Shown piece after piece: positions 1-11,236 of a DNA stretch of 64,000 nt. The stretch's first letter is position 1; every line of letters begins with the position of its first letter. This stretch comes from Branchiostoma belcheri. Its lineage: Eukaryota > Chordata > Leptocardii > Amphioxiformes > Branchiostomatidae. The translations under genes and the position numbers were made by a program. Where the stretch lies: NCBI RefSeq assembly GCF_001625305.1, contig NW_017803457.1:32545-96544 (forward strand). The letters are read 5' to 3'. The notes below the pieces were generated by a model that was given only the letters and a program-made list of their open reading frames with translations, did no database searches and was not told where the DNA came from.

Positions 1-66
1 AGAGAGAGAGAGATAGATAGATAGATAGATAGATCGATAGATAAATATAGATAGATAGATATATTT
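1..66. repeat. GATA microsatellite
   Basis: An AG run is followed by imperfect GATA tetranucleotides. It lies just upstream of the fibrinogen-related gene and has no coding content. Confidence 0.9.
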
Positions 67-241
67 ATAGATATATTGATATATTATATAATGTAAACCC
101 ACGTACAAAGTAATCACGTACACGTTCTAAGATGTTTCTGTCTAAAGTGGGTTTCCAAATGCTGGCAGATTTGCGCAAGGTTTATTTTATACGATCCTCT
201 TTCAGGTTTGTGTCCAGACTGCCGACAGCCTTAAAACCGCC

Positions 242-362
242 ATGATGCTGTACCTGATCCTACTCATCACTGCTGTCTGCAGCTCCGTCTGTGGAACATC
301 GCAGGACGGCGACACAAAGCACCAGATACTGTGTAAAATCAGGGAATCATGCAAGGACACCG
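242..362 (+). CDS. FREP exon 1: start codon and signal peptide
   Basis: Two ATGs lie in tandem; the first is used here. A run of Leu/Ile/Val ending near VCG reads as a signal peptide. The exon ends at the donor GTGGGT. The next Cys pair (LCKIRESC) begins the linker. Confidence 0.75.
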
Positions 363-3300
363 GTGGGTGTTGAATACTATTTCATTTAGCAACTTAAAGT
401 TTTTGGTCATCATGCTATCGTTCGCAATGAGGTAATCGCGAAGTTCTTATAAGAACCAAGTCAACGTCGCACGTTCGTGCGTTCGATGCAATTCGATCGC
501 CCTTCTTGCATTTCTCTGTCCTTCAGTTGTTTTAACTATCTCTTTCTTCTTCATCATACCGACCTGTGTAATTTGCAATAACAACAGTCGGAATACCAAT
601 GACAAGCGGATAAACTTTCACCGATTTCCACCGCCGGATGAGAAGCGCCAAGAATGGATAGTTGAACGTTGACCAGGTTCTTAAGAACTTCGCGATTACT
701 TAATTGTGAAAGTATGGAGGCGGCCAACCTGTGAACGGAAAAGCCGGCAGCATTCTTAACTACTACATGTATAAACTCACAGACCTAATGTAGAAATTCC
801 TGTTCAGTCTCTTCGGCTAATCTGTCTAAATGTGTGGCAAAAAAAAACACTACGGATTTGGTACGCTTATGTGCCAGCATCAGCACATTTGCCACCTAGA
901 GCCGGAATTTGTTTTCTAAATGGTAGGCAGACAATTCTTGTGTATAGTTGTTCCAGACATCATAGGTTTAAGGTCATGCAAAATACTTTTCTCGCGATCG
1001 CAAGCTTTTCAGACATTGTTAAAAAGTCTTCCTACTCCATCACAAACGATAATGTTGATATAATATTTACTTATGTTGAGTGTGTAAGATTGAGGCAACA
1101 CTGGCTTAATTTTATGGATGAGGTCCTCTCAAGATCCCATAACGAATGCGAGAGGGTGAATAAAGAATACGGCAAAAGTCCTGCTAAACCACTGAAATTC
1201 AAAGCTGGTATTGTAAATTTAAGTTACTGTCAAACCTGCCAAAGTGACCACCTCTTCAAGCTGGCTACCTGGCATGGTGACCCTTTATGGTCCTAAAATG
1301 TCCCCCATTCAAACAAACATTAAACAACCTGCCCAAGGTGACCACCTGGCCAACGTGACCGTGACCACCCTGAGTTGGGTCCATTCAAGGCCTGATACCT
1401 GCCAATGGTGACCACATCATTTTCGATCATGTTAATTATTGATGATAGCTAATGAGAAATCATGGAGAAACCAGCCAGTTTGCCTCAACTGTTGGGACAA
1501 AAACATGTTTATGTTCAACGTTATTTGTTCCATGTGCCATTATACCCACATCCATTCACCACAAAAATGTTTAATTAACATTTCACATTAAACATCTTGA
1601 CTTGGAAACCATTAGTTATGACTCAGTCATGTTGTGAGACGACCCTCTTCAAGGAGACCACCTGTCCAAGGTGACCGCTTTTCTTTGGTCCACAGGGTGG
1701 CCGGCTTGGACAGGTTTGACTGTCTCAATTCAACGACGTCAATCCGGCAAATGCTTGCCTTTTGCGACAAGGACTCTAGATCTCTAATAAAATGACTTTC
1801 TCCGTGCAGATCTGACCAAGGCCGACCCCAACGACACCTCTCCGGCAAATGTCCTGTGCAAAGCTGCAGAAGACGACCTCAAGTCTCTCGACCCCTCCAC
1901 CTGTGGTATGTTGCACTTGAGTTAAATGGCTGTTTCAGTTGTCGGTTATATAATTGTATTCCAAGAGTGTCAAAATAAATATACTGTTATCATATCTTTC
2001 ATCTATCTCTGTGTGTTGTAGAAATATATTCGTGCTATCTATTGGCACTATTGTCGATTATCTCTTCAATCCAAGCTCACCGTAATGCCATGTTGAATTG
2101 ATTGTATGGATGACATTCGCGCTCGCATGAATTTTCGGCCGTTTCCAAAAAAAAGGTTTTAACCATACTGTAAAACACTTGCAAATAAGCAAATACATGC
2201 CGTTATGAATTTGAAGAGTAGATTATTCGCCAAACCATACTATGTGTTATTTGTTCAACGACCACGTAAATTTTATAATGGAAGTTTTTTTGCAAAACTT
2301 TTTTTTTATTCGTACGATCGCATCAGTTTTGTGGTTCCCAAAGGATGTCATCCATGTAATCAAATCAACATGGCCTAAGTAGTCATAGTAGATGCTTGAT
2401 TCGTACGAAGCCCACGACGACACTTCAACATACTTCTTCCACAGCCCTTCCACAGCGCGCTGCCAAGGATATACCTTCCATAGCGCTCTTCCGCGGACCT
2501 TCCACAGCGCGCTGCCAAGGATATACCTTTCATAGCGCGATTCTGCGGCCCTTCCACAGCGCGCTGCCAAGGATATACCTTCCATAGCGCTCTTCCGCGG
2601 ACCTTCCACAGCGCGCTGCCAAGGATATACCTTTCATAGCGCGATTCCGCGGCCCTTCCACAGCGCGCTGCCAAGGATATACCTTCCATAGCGCGATTCC
2701 GCGGCCCTTCCATAGCGCGCTGCCAAGGATATACCTTCCATAGCGCTCTTCCGCGGACCTTCCACAGCGCGCTGCCAAGGATATACCTTTCATAGCGCGA
2801 TTCCGCGGCCCTTCCACAGCGCGCTGCCAAGTGCCATACACCTCTTCCACAGCCCTGACATACAGCGCTGCACCGAGGCCCTAAACCCCCCTATTACGGT
2901 CCCTTATAGTACCTTTGACCTTACATACACTAAATGTGGCTCACAGAGAAATAGAATTTTGTGGCCATCTTGCTTTCCAATAACTAAACAATCCACGCAA
3001 TATTGTGGTGGAAAACAACAACGTGGTTACATGTACATTCGCATGCTACTCTACTGGGCTACTCTACTCTAAGTTTTTACTATAGACTCTGTTATGATTG
3101 TGTTATAAATACAGCAGATATAAATTTAGTTACACACACAATATGAAATATACTGTAACAGTAACTGTGTATACTGTAACAGTTAGAAATAATCAGGGAA
3201 TGTTTGATATGTTTTCCAATAGGGGGTTGCAGAGCCTCGGTGCACATTTAGTGGATGTAAGATGGAAATAAAAAGTGTAAAGTTAGTTAAAGAGTTCAGG

Positions 3301-6135
3301 TCAAAGGTCGTACACTATGAGGGACCGTCAGCTATGTTAAGGGGGTTGCAGCGCATCGGTGCAGCGCTGTGTGTCAAGGCTGTGGTAGAGGTGTTTGGCA
3401 GGTACAAATGTATATCCCTTGGCAGCGCTGTTGAAGAGAGCTATGCCTTTGAAAAGTACTTTAAATTCATTTTTGTTCGCGGGGGGGTAAATTTCGCGTT
3501 AGGAAAGGAAAGAAGTGGGGTCGTGTGGCGCAACTGCAGCGTGCGCGACTCGGAATCACGAGGTCCCGGGTTAGAGTCCTGACATGCCACCGATCTTGTG
3601 CCCTTGGGAAAGGCACTTTACACGACTTTCCCCACTACATTGTCGGTCCAGTATTCGTTTCTATGTGCGGGACACAACACCAGCAACAGCTGCCTCTGTT
3701 CCGCGTGTATTGCACTGTTGCAATTTCAATAAATAGAAAAAGAGAAGATTTTCACGGTGTCTTAGTTCGCAGTTGAAACATTTACAGTGCCTTTACTACG
3801 GTTACAAGGTGGACTGAACTGAACTGAACTGCGCATGCCAAAGAAGACTACGGTTACAAGATGACTATTATTGTAGGCATTGCAAAGGTCATAGACAAGC
3901 TTAGCTACTAGTACACAATATTGTGCCAGTATGCCGCTATTGATGCATGTTTTCCACTATTGTCTTGAGTAATTTGCAATGCTGAAGCACTGCGCGGTTC
4001 TTGTTGCGGAAACAATAGAGATGAAGGCTCAAATAGCGCGGTTCTTGTTGTGGAAACAATAGAGAAGAAGGCTCACAGAGCTTCTTTATTAGACTCTCCT
4101 GATATGTATCTAAATGAGTGAAGCAAGTTCATGTGTAAGTTCATCTGAGTTTACTAGTGCCAAACGTATATACTTGGCAGCGCGCTGTGGAAGGGCTGTG
4201 GAAGAGGTTTGTGGATGTGACGTTGTGGGCTTCGTAGATTCGATTGGTGTTGCTGATTAGTTAGTATTCTAGTGTAAGACTCCGTTTTTCTTTCGACGAA
4301 AAGACTGGATTTCCATGTTCCTAGAAACCTACGCGTACATGAACCGGAGCATATAGAAACAGACTTTTGTTTGTACGTTTTCTGTTTTGAAAAAGTGACT
4401 GTCGAGGTAACTTAATGACATTTCCTCATTTTTTCCTGATTTTCCTATTTTTCCCTTACAGAATCACTACGTGCTCGGGAGACATATGGTCAAGGCAACG
4501 AAAACCCTGAGCAACCAGACAGTGAGGACGGCCAGATTTTTGATCTGATAAAAAGTAAGGAACTGCACATTCTACATTATTCTAGTATAAACGGAATGAT
4601 TAGAATTTTTCGAGTTTTATCAAATTGTCTCTTATTTTCTACAACGGGGCATGTGAATATACTAGAGGCTAGAACCAGACTTCTGTTTCTACTTTCCTGC
4701 TTTGAAAAAAGGACGTAGGCCACAATAAGTAAATTCCATGTATGGCATACTATGCAGCACGATGCAGACTCGAAATCTAATGCAATAGTGCGGAAAAAAA
4801 GGCGAGCCAAAAAACAAGATTCATATATTTTTGAATCTTGACATCATAAACCTTGTTAAACAAGAAATGATACCTATATTGTGCTTAGTTTATTGCCATT
4901 TTTACAACATTCATTTCTTAATGTAACAACCATTAAAAAAATTAAGTTTTAATCATTGTACAAATGAATTTGATGCAGTGGGAACATCAGATACATGTAT
5001 ACACAGCCATTATCACATATAAAAGGAATGAAATTCCTTACTGCATTTAAGTAGAAAAAACACATTTAATCAGAGTCTTGTCCCCTCTCTTCTTTATCTG
5101 CTGTCCACGTTCCTACACGGCAACAGGCATCTTTGCCCATTTTGGCTTATTGACCACTGTCAGAGGGCATCAAAATTTCCTTTTTTCCCAAATTAGGTGA
5201 AAATCAATGCGTGCGCTGATGTTATCCACAAAATTATTTGCTATGGCCTTACATGTTTTACATTGTGTCATTCCATCTGTCTTCTGACTGAGTGTTGTTT
5301 CCTTACAGAATTTCTGTCTCGTGAGATCGAGGACCAAACTGACAACGACAATCCCGAGGAGCCAGGCAATGTCGACGGCGAGACAGCTCACACCGACCCG
5401 GCTCCACCGGCCTTAAGCAAGCGCGGAAATTACTTTTCCGACTGCTCTGAGATCCACACAGCCCAAACTCTGTATCATACCGTGTCTAGTGGTGTGCACA
5501 AAATATTGCCTGTAGGTCTGACCAGCCCGATCTCTGTATACTGTGATCAGACCACAGACGGGGGAGGGTGGACGGTCATACAGAGGAGGTTTGACGGGTC
5601 TATCGACTTTAACCGACCTTATGACGACTATAGGTACGGGTTTGGGTCATCCAATGGGGAGCAGTGGTTGGGTTTGGAGAACATGTACCGTTTGACCAAT
5701 CAGCACACGTATACGTTGTACGTACAGTTGGAAGATTGGAATAGTGTGGTCAAGTACGCCAAGTATTCGTCATTCTCGGTGGGGAGTAGTTCCAACTATC
5801 GCCTCTCTGTTGGTGGGTACAGTGGGACCGCTGGGGATGGGTTCTACTTATCGTCTTCATCATTAAAGTACTACCTATCGGGTCAGGCCTTCAGTGCTAG
5901 GGATGTAGACCGTGATGCCTATAGCGGGTCCTGTGCTGGTGATCAGAGGAACATTGCGGGAGGTTGGTGGTACAATAGTTGTTGTGGGTCTGCCCTGAAC
6001 GGCCCGTACCTCCGCCCCTCTGACCGTACCAGTCACAGTGGCAATGGTATCTATTGGGCCCCCTTTGGAGGCTCCTATTGGCCATATCTGAAAAAGTCCA
6101 AAATGATGGTCCGTCCTGCCAACTTCAAAACGTAA
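242..6135 (+). CDS. Fibrinogen-related secreted protein (fibrinogen C-terminal domain), 4 exons
   Basis: Four exons, 242-362, 1810-1905, 4462-4554 and 5309-6135, join in frame to 378 aa. Every junction leaves one base before the donor and two after the acceptor, so all introns are phase 1. Residues 1-18 form a hydrophobic signal peptide. Residues 19-143 are a short Cys-containing, acidic Asp/Glu-rich linker with no collagen repeat. A fibrinogen C-terminal (FBG) domain follows at about 144-378. It has the hallmark segments GGGWTVIQRR, GEQWLGLENM, an Asp-rich calcium loop (DVDRDAY), GGWWYNSCC and the end motif KMMVRP. Family knowledge: ficolin, tenascin and FREP proteins use this domain to bind acetylated sugars or other ligands outside the cell, often in innate immunity. 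Compared with ficolins the calcium loop is kept, but the collagen stalk is missing. The function as a lectin is inferred. Confidence 0.88.
1226..1723. mobile_element. Small inverted-repeat transposon in FREP intron 1
   Basis: Left end ACTGTCAAACCTGCC and right end GGACAGGTTTGACTGT are near-perfect inverted repeats. The interior repeats GTGACCACCT-like words. The same ends and interior words occur at 7138-7494. No transposase was seen, so it is non-autonomous. Confidence 0.65.
1810..1905 (+). CDS. FREP exon 2: linker
   Basis: The acceptor TCCGTGCAG and donor GTATGT flank 96 nt that stay open in the frame set by exon 1. It encodes an Asp/Pro-rich stretch with two Cys residues. Confidence 0.75.
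2087..2378. mobile_element. Foldback/TIR element, family C
   Basis: GCCATGTTGAATTG...TATGGATGACAT at the left is mirrored by GGATGTCATCCATG...CAACATGGCCTA at the right, giving TIRs of about 35 bp. A CG-rich stretch follows the TIR. It is one of at least eight related elements in the window and lies in FREP intron 2. Confidence 0.7.
2447..2836. repeat. 52-bp minisatellite, about 8 copies
   Basis: The word TGCCAAGG recurs at 2461, 2513, 2565, 2617, 2669, 2721, 2773 and 2825, a strict 52-bp period. Units differ mainly in CTCTTCC versus CGATTCC. Open frames across it are repeat artefacts. Confidence 0.95.
3519..3780 (+). mobile_element. tRNA-derived SINE
   Basis: The head has a box A-like TGGCGCAACTG and a degenerate box B region (GGTTAGAGTCC). 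Next come the shared SINE body (CACCGATCTTGTGCCC) and a tail ending in CAATTTCAATAAATAG. The tail also occurs inverted at about 54580-54660. It is not a functional tRNA: the cloverleaf is degraded. Confidence 0.75.
4462..4554 (+). CDS. FREP exon 3: acidic linker
   Basis: The acceptor follows a TTTTTCCCTTACAG tract and the donor is GTAAGG. These 93 nt are in phase with exons 2 and 4 and encode a Glu/Asp/Gln-rich linker. Confidence 0.75.
4717..5251. mobile_element. Foldback/TIR element, family C, in FREP intron 3
   Basis: AGGCCACAATAAGTAAATTC at the left is mirrored by TTATTTGCTATGGCCTTA at the right. Its interior (CATCATAAACCTT, CACAGCCA, CACATATAAAAGGAA) is shared with a truncated copy at 55418-55785. 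Confidence 0.7.
5309..6135 (+). CDS. FREP exon 4: fibrinogen C-terminal domain
   Basis: The exon starts after CCTTACAG and runs to a TAA stop. It carries the whole FBG domain. The stop codon lies inside a perfect donor consensus (GTAAGT at 6132-6137), so splicing past the stop would be possible. Confidence 0.9.
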
Positions 6136-6184
6136 GTTGCCAGACACTAACCCAGCTGACAGGTCGAGGATTCAAATTGTTTGA

Positions 6185-6860
6185 TAAAAACTGTCACCCT
6201 GCACTCACTCTGTATCCATTTTCTTTAAATAGTTGACATCTTTAAACCAACATATTTGGTTATTAATATCTCAGTAAAGAGGAAATATAATAAACAAGAA
6301 AAACGGTCTTTCGTATATTTGCAGCTAGTCAGTATTACACACACCACCAAATAGTCAAGTTTATTCGTTTATTAGAAACTAATCATACTCTGAATTGACA
6401 ATTTTATCTTAGTAGTTTACCAGGCATCTAGATTGCTAGACTTCTGATTTGCCTTTGTTTATAAATGAAATACCCCTGTTGTGTTTGAATATATAGGTAT
6501 GAAATCGTCATTTTTTCTACCGTCACCCCGCACTCACTCTGTATCCATTTTCCTTGAATAGGTGAAATCTTCGAACCTTCATATTTGGTTTATACATATC
6601 CCAGTATAGAGGAAATGAAATAAAAGAGAAAAACTGTTTTTTTTTTCCTATCTCTGCAGCTAGACAGTATATAACTGCACACACCACTCAATAAGCTCAT
6701 TAAACTCTGAATTAACAATTTTATCTTAGTAGTTAACCAGGTATCTAGATTGCTAGAGACTTCTGACTTTATTTGCTTTTGTTTATAAACATGAAATACC
6801 CATGTTGTGTTTGAAGCTATAAGTATGAAATCGTCATTCTTTCTAAAGCTTTTGATAATT
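6185..6860. repeat. Tandem duplication of about 335 bp in the FREP 3-prime UTR
   Basis: The block beginning GCACTCACTCTGTATCCA at about 6200 is repeated at about 6530. In both copies matching stretches follow (GTAAAGAGGAAAT-like, GCAGCTAG, TTTATCTTAGTAGTT, ATCTAGATTGCTAGA). The copies have diverged by substitutions and small indels. Confidence 0.85.
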
Positions 6861-6926
6861 GATATAGTCTAGAAGATTTGTCATGTTTGAAACATTCCCT
6901 GTCAGCCTGTGTGAGGGTTATATCAC

Positions 6927-6932
6927 AATAAA
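6927..6932 (+). terminator. Candidate polyadenylation signal for the FREP gene
   Basis: AATAAA lies downstream of the duplicated 3-prime UTR block and is followed by a T/G-rich stretch. Other AATAAA words occur nearer the stop, so use of this one is inferred. Confidence 0.35.
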
Positions 6933-7137
6933 GAGAAATTAAATGATGCAGTGCTTGTTTTTTGTTGTTTTCTTCTTCATTCCATAGCAAGTTATTGCAG
7001 GTTATCTTAAAGCTAAAAGGTATTTTACTGCAATACCATATCTAACCGCTATAATGGGTTTGAGAAACGTCTTTTTTTGTAAAAAAAATTGGGATTGTCT
7101 AAATTGTAAAGGGTGTTTCAGTCTTCTGCATATATCA

Positions 7138-7494
7138 ACAGTCAAACCTGCCCAAGGCGACCACCCAGGGGACAGGTGGTCGCCTTGAAGAGGGTCGCCT
7201 CACAACATGACTGAGGCATAATTTTTTTAAAAGTAAATGTGGTTTAATGTCAAATGCTGTGAGCATCTTCAGTTCTGTCGTAAATGTAAGTGTGGAGGGT
7301 GGCAAATGGAACAATTTATGTCGAACAAAAGAATCAACACGATCAAAAATGGTGTTGTCGTCATGGGCAGGTTGGACCTTGAGCAGACACAACTCACGAC
7401 GGTCGACCGCGTTGGCCAGGTGGTCACCTTGGACAGGTCGAAGTGACCGAGAAAAAACAGTCACCATGGCCAGGTCACTTTGGCGTGTTTGACT
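7138..7494. mobile_element. Second copy of the ACAGTCAAACCTG inverted-repeat element
   Basis: It starts ACAGTCAAACCTGCCC and ends GGCGTGTTTGACT. It shares the GTGGTCGCC/GGCGACCAC words and the CTCACAACATGACTGA block with the copy at 1226-1723. Confidence 0.6.
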
Positions 7495-7543
7495 AAATCT
7501 GAAATAGACCTCATTCCAGATACAGTCGCCATATTGATTCTAT

Positions 7544-7553
7544 TCTCGCGAGA
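7544..7553. promoter_or_regulatory. CGCG-box promoter motif TCTCGCGAGA, left arm
   Basis: The 10-bp palindrome lies in a CpG-rich stretch. About 115 bp inward is a good donor (ACG/GTGAGT at 7668). Together they suggest a TATA-less promoter and first exon reading into the element. Confidence 0.45.
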
Positions 7554-8433
7554 GCACATCCTTGGCGTGAGCGCGCGTGACCTCGCACGAAAACGAGACC
7601 GCCGTGTGGTCGCGGATTCCCTGTAGTACGTTCTAACACAGTCGATAGCGGTGCTCCAACTTCAACGGTGAGTTTTGCCCGTCCAGTGTAAAATATTGTC
7701 GGAAGTACGGCTTTCACGGGTAGAGAATGTTGTTGTGGGCATGTGGGATCGATTTTGGCGGGTAGAAATGCATGTTTCTTCCGATTTTGAACAGTTTGGA
7801 CGGGCGGCATTGTAGCGTATGTGATGCACTTTGTTTACATTCTACGTACGCAGCTAACTTCGAAAAATATCGAGTTTAGCCGGATATATTGCCACAAAAC
7901 CTAAAATGTTGGCCCTGGAGTCTTGTGGGTGGAAATTTATGGAGTGTTCGGCGATTTCTCCGTAGATTTATCGATTATAGCGTCTAATGTCCGGCCGTAC
8001 GTAGAGTGAAACTTTCGTAACTTGGGGAGGGGGGCGGTTGTTATTCTAACGTCCCCCGTTTATTATTATTATTTGTCGATGGAACTTTACTAGAATAGAA
8101 CGGTAGAAAAACATAACTTACCTTTGTGAGATCCTGTTGGGTAGAAATACGTCTCTTGAACGAAATTTTGGCGGTCGCCCTGAAGATTCATCGATTACAA
8201 CGTCAAAGCGCCCAGCCAGGTTTTTAGTCACTCACGCAGTGTGGGAGAGGCGGGGCATGTGTTTTTCTAAACGTCCTACGTTTTGGGAGACGGGGATTTT
8301 CCAATGTTTACAATATTATAAGAACATCATAAACAGTGTCTGGATGAGATCCTGGCTTCGGGTGGTTCATGTTTTCATTTCTTTATTATATGTCTTTGTC
8401 TAAAATTTTAACATTTTTTAAAACTCTTTTCAG

Positions 8434-8657
8434 ACAAACACTACCTGCCTGAAGAGGGAAAAGAAATTCAAGTCTGCAAAGCACAACACAGGACCATAGA
8501 AACAGTGCCGCTAGGACATCTACCTATCACATGGTTTTTGCCCCACTCATGTTGTCAAAGATGTATTATTTGGTTGTTGCCAAAAGGTTTTAGTATGATC
8601 CTATTGTGGATTGATTTTATCAGGCACAAATACTGTTGTAGTGTAAATACAATGTAG
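8434..8657 (+). CDS. Exon-like ORF in the palindrome spacer (KHYLPEEGKEIQVCK...)
   Basis: Acceptor CTCTTTTCAG is followed by 73 open codons and TAG. The peptide starts KHYLPEEGKEIQVCK. From memory this resembles a Cys-containing segment in some transposon-related animal proteins, but no family is assigned. The later part is hydrophobic and may be read-through. Confidence 0.3.
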
Positions 8658-8849
8658 GGTTTATTGAGTACAAAAGGAAAGAGCTACTACTAGTACATGT
8701 ACTAGGAAACAGATGTGTGTTAACAGTATGTACATGTATCAGAAACTGAAAACAGTTCAGTAACACTATTTAATTCATTCCTAATAAACCATGTATAGTT
8801 TAAGTTGGTTTTCCACCATTTGCTTCTCATTGAAACATGTAGCCATGAT

Positions 8850-9221
8850 TCATTTTTTCACTAGATCATGTATGAGTAGATTACATACATGAGAGTACCC
8901 AAAATTCCAAAATACATGTAAGTTAGGAACACTTCCTTGAAGTTGCTTCTCATCATTTTTTTTATTTGTGAAAAAACATGTACATGTTCTTGTAACCTTC
9001 AGACACATGTAAATACAATGCCACTTCAATAAACATGACAGTTTCAGTAGTTCTGTACAAGTGGTGGTAAAAAGTTTGTCAGGTAAGCATGGTGAAGATG
9101 TGGTCTGTGATGGCAGTGCAGTCGGTGATGGGGATGTTGCCAGGTCAGGTTGAAGTATAGCCATGTTGGTGTCGAGACCAGGATCCGAACAACAAGCGGA
9201 GGAGTCCTCAGGTTCATCAAT
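8850..9221 (-). CDS. Exon-like stretch, acidic then Ser/Thr/Pro-rich, in the palindrome spacer
   Basis: Acceptor GACTTTACAG opens a frame beginning IDEPEDSSACC that continues through MAILQPDLATSPSP to a stop at 8850. It is in phase with 9425-9534. The end after about 55 codons is low-complexity and may be UTR-like. Confidence 0.35.
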   Translation of the reverse strand: MDEPEDSSACCSDPGLDTNMAILQPDLATSPSPTALPSQTTSSPCLPDKLFTTTCTELLKLSCLLKWHCIYMCLKVTRTCTCFFTNKKNDEKQLQGSVPNLHVFWNFGYSHVCNLLIHDLVKK

Positions 9222-9424
9222 CTGTAAAGTCAGTCAAAAATGCAATGACAATGTTTGAGTGCAACAATATGAAGTGTTCTTTACAAGAAGTAAAATACCA
9301 TGTGAAGCAATCCAAGTATGTTTTTATTAGCATCCGAAAAGAAAATTATGCGGACATTACTGATACAAAACTTTATGGAATAAAATTCAAACTATGTACA
9401 TTGTAGTTGACATGCAACATTTAC

Positions 9425-9534
9425 TTTGTTAAGTCCACAAGCTCCTTTCTTTTTCTTGGTGGGAGAACATCTCTTCTTTGGAGCTGGTCTCTCTGGTTTC
9501 TGCTTCACCCAGGAGTGAAGGACGGGTGCTGCAC
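9425..9534 (-). CDS. Exon-like stretch, Lys/Pro-rich, in the palindrome spacer
   Basis: On the minus strand, acceptor TGATTCCAG and donor GTAAAT bound 110 nt encoding HSWVKQKPERPAPKKR and a Cys/Lys-rich end. It joins in phase 0 to the next minus-strand stretch, 8850-9221. The basic, Pro-rich composition suggests a nuclear protein; the family is unknown. Confidence 0.35.
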
Positions 9535-10522
9535 CTGGAATCATACAATATGGAAATTTTCATTAACAGTTATATTTTTTAGCAATGCCAGATTAATAAG
9601 AAGAATATTATTTGTGAGTAAAGTTTAAGGTTTTAGACAAAGACATAGATATAAATAAAGAAATGAGAACATGAACCACCCGAAGCCAGGATCTCATCCA
9701 GACACTGTTTATGATGTTCTTATAATATTGTAAACATTGGAAAATCCCCGTCTCCCAAAACGTAGGACGTTTAGAAAAACACATGCCCCGCCTCTCCCAC
9801 ACTGCGTGAGTGACTAAAAACCTGGCTGGGCGCTTTGACGTTGTAATCGATGAATCTTCAGGGCGACTGCCAAAATTTCGTTCAAGAGACGTATTTCTAC
9901 CCAACAGGATCTCACAAAGGTAAGTTATGTTTTTCTACCGTTCTATTCTAGTAAAGTTCCATCGACAAATAATAATAATAAACGGGGGACGTTAGAATAA
10001 CAACCGCCCCCCTCCCCAAGTTACGAAAGTTTCACTCTACGTACGGCCGGACATTAGACGCTATAATCGATAAATCTACGGAGAAATCGCCGAACACTCC
10101 ATAAATTTCCACCCACAAGACTCCAGGGCCAACATTTTTAGGTTTTTGTGGCTATATACCCGGCTAAGCTCGATATTTTTCTCCATATTATATGAGTTTG
10201 CTGCGTACGTAGCATGTAAACAAAGTGCATCACATACGCTACAATGCCGCCCGTCCAAACTGTTCAAAATCGGAAGAAACATGCATTTCTACCCGCCGAA
10301 ATCGATCCCACATGCCCACAACAACATTCTCTACCCGTGAAAGCCGTAGTTCCGACAATATTTTACACTGGACGGGCAAAACTCACCGTTGAAGTTGGAG
10401 TATCGCTATCGACTGTGGAAGACTCCATTGTTAGGCCGCCTCAATGGGAAACCTGACCGGGAGTGACCCAACGGCGGTCTCGTTTTCGTGCGAGGTCACG
10501 CGCGGTCACGCCAAGGATGCGC

Positions 10523-10532
10523 TCTCGCGAGA
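10523..10532. promoter_or_regulatory. CGCG-box promoter motif TCTCGCGAGA, right arm
   Basis: This is the mirror copy of the motif at 7544-7553. The matching GTGAGT donor on the minus strand is also kept near 10390. Confidence 0.45.
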
Positions 10533-11066
10533 ATAGAATCATGTATCTGGAATGAGGTCTATTGAACCACTACAGTCAAGAAAGTTATTTTAACGTTATA
10601 CGTTAGACGGTTAGATATAGGGCCACGTAATTTTAACATCTCGTAAAACTATCTATTCTGTTATTGAAATATTCATTTTGTATCAATTACGTAATTAAAT
10701 AGTAACAATTATTGAAGATTAACAAAATGGCCCCTCCTGTTTTTCTTTTCTGCTGTCTAAAACTGTTTTTAACAAACACCAATGTAAGAATAAATACTGG
10801 GTCCATCTGTTGTTTACAATATTTTTGGTTCTAAACGTCCTCTTTAGTGCGAGTTAAAACTGACTGAACTGAGTTCTCACTCTCTTTACCCGTGTAAGTG
10901 GCACATGACTAATGCTATAATTAAGCCAACAATCCAGTGCAATAAATTTCTTTTTTTTTTTAAATACCAAAATCTTTTTTTTTTTGCAAGACATGGCGGT
11001 GGCACACTCACGGTTTTTCACATTTAATAAAAAAGAAAAAAAAAGACACGTGTTTGCGTTTGCATG

Positions 11067-11095
11067 TACAACAACAACAACAACAACAACAACAG
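11067..11095. repeat. (CAA)n microsatellite
   Basis: About nine uninterrupted ACA/CAA triplets. Confidence 0.95.
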
Positions 11096-11129
11096 ACATA
11101 CTTATGTTCACCTTGATTAGGTGGGCAAA

Positions 11130-11236
11130 TTTTCCTCCCACGTACCTTTTCCGAGTGCACAAGATCGGTGGCATGTCAGGATTCGAACTCGGGAACTCTT
11201 GGTTCCGAGCCGAACGCGCTACAAAAACATGGCCCC
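11130..11236 (-). mobile_element. tRNA-derived SINE fragment
   Basis: The minus strand reads a SINE head with a box B-like CGAGTTCGAATCCTGA followed by CATGCCACCGATCTTGTGC. The 5-prime tRNA half is eroded. Confidence 0.7.

Larger units (their letters stand above)
2398..4244. mobile_element. 1.85-kb inverted-repeat element holding a minisatellite and a SINE
   Basis: The first about 70 bp (GATTCGTACGAAGCCCAC onward) reappear inverted at 4176-4244. A nested pair (about 2850-2935 versus 3220-3370) also mirrors itself around GCACCGAGG / CCTCGGTGC. Its cargo is a 52-bp tandem repeat and a tRNA-type SINE. No protein was recognised. Confidence 0.6.
7504..10562. mobile_element. 3.06-kb palindromic element (arms about 0.9 kb, spacer about 1.2 kb)
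   Basis: The left arm (about 7504-8412) is repeated in reverse complement at about 9622-10562 with few differences. Both arms encode near-identical peptides on opposite strands (for example MGRNTSLERNFG on plus at 8137 and on minus at 9904). The outer ends are CpG-rich with a TCTCGCGAGA motif. Each arm has diverged copies of a module containing GGTAGAAATAC and ATCGATTA. The spacer has exon-like stretches on both strands. It could be a foldback transposon or an inverted gene duplication. No known transposase domain was recognised. Confidence 0.6.

Noticed and set aside
2375..2850. Overlapping long open frames on the minus strand
   Set aside because: They are produced by the 52-bp minisatellite; the peptides simply repeat the unit in shifted frames.
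8137..8403. An 88-aa plus-strand ORF duplicated at 9608-9904 on minus
   Set aside because: Its conservation is explained by the inverted repeat itself. The opposite strand of the same stretch also looks coding, so I did not call it a gene.
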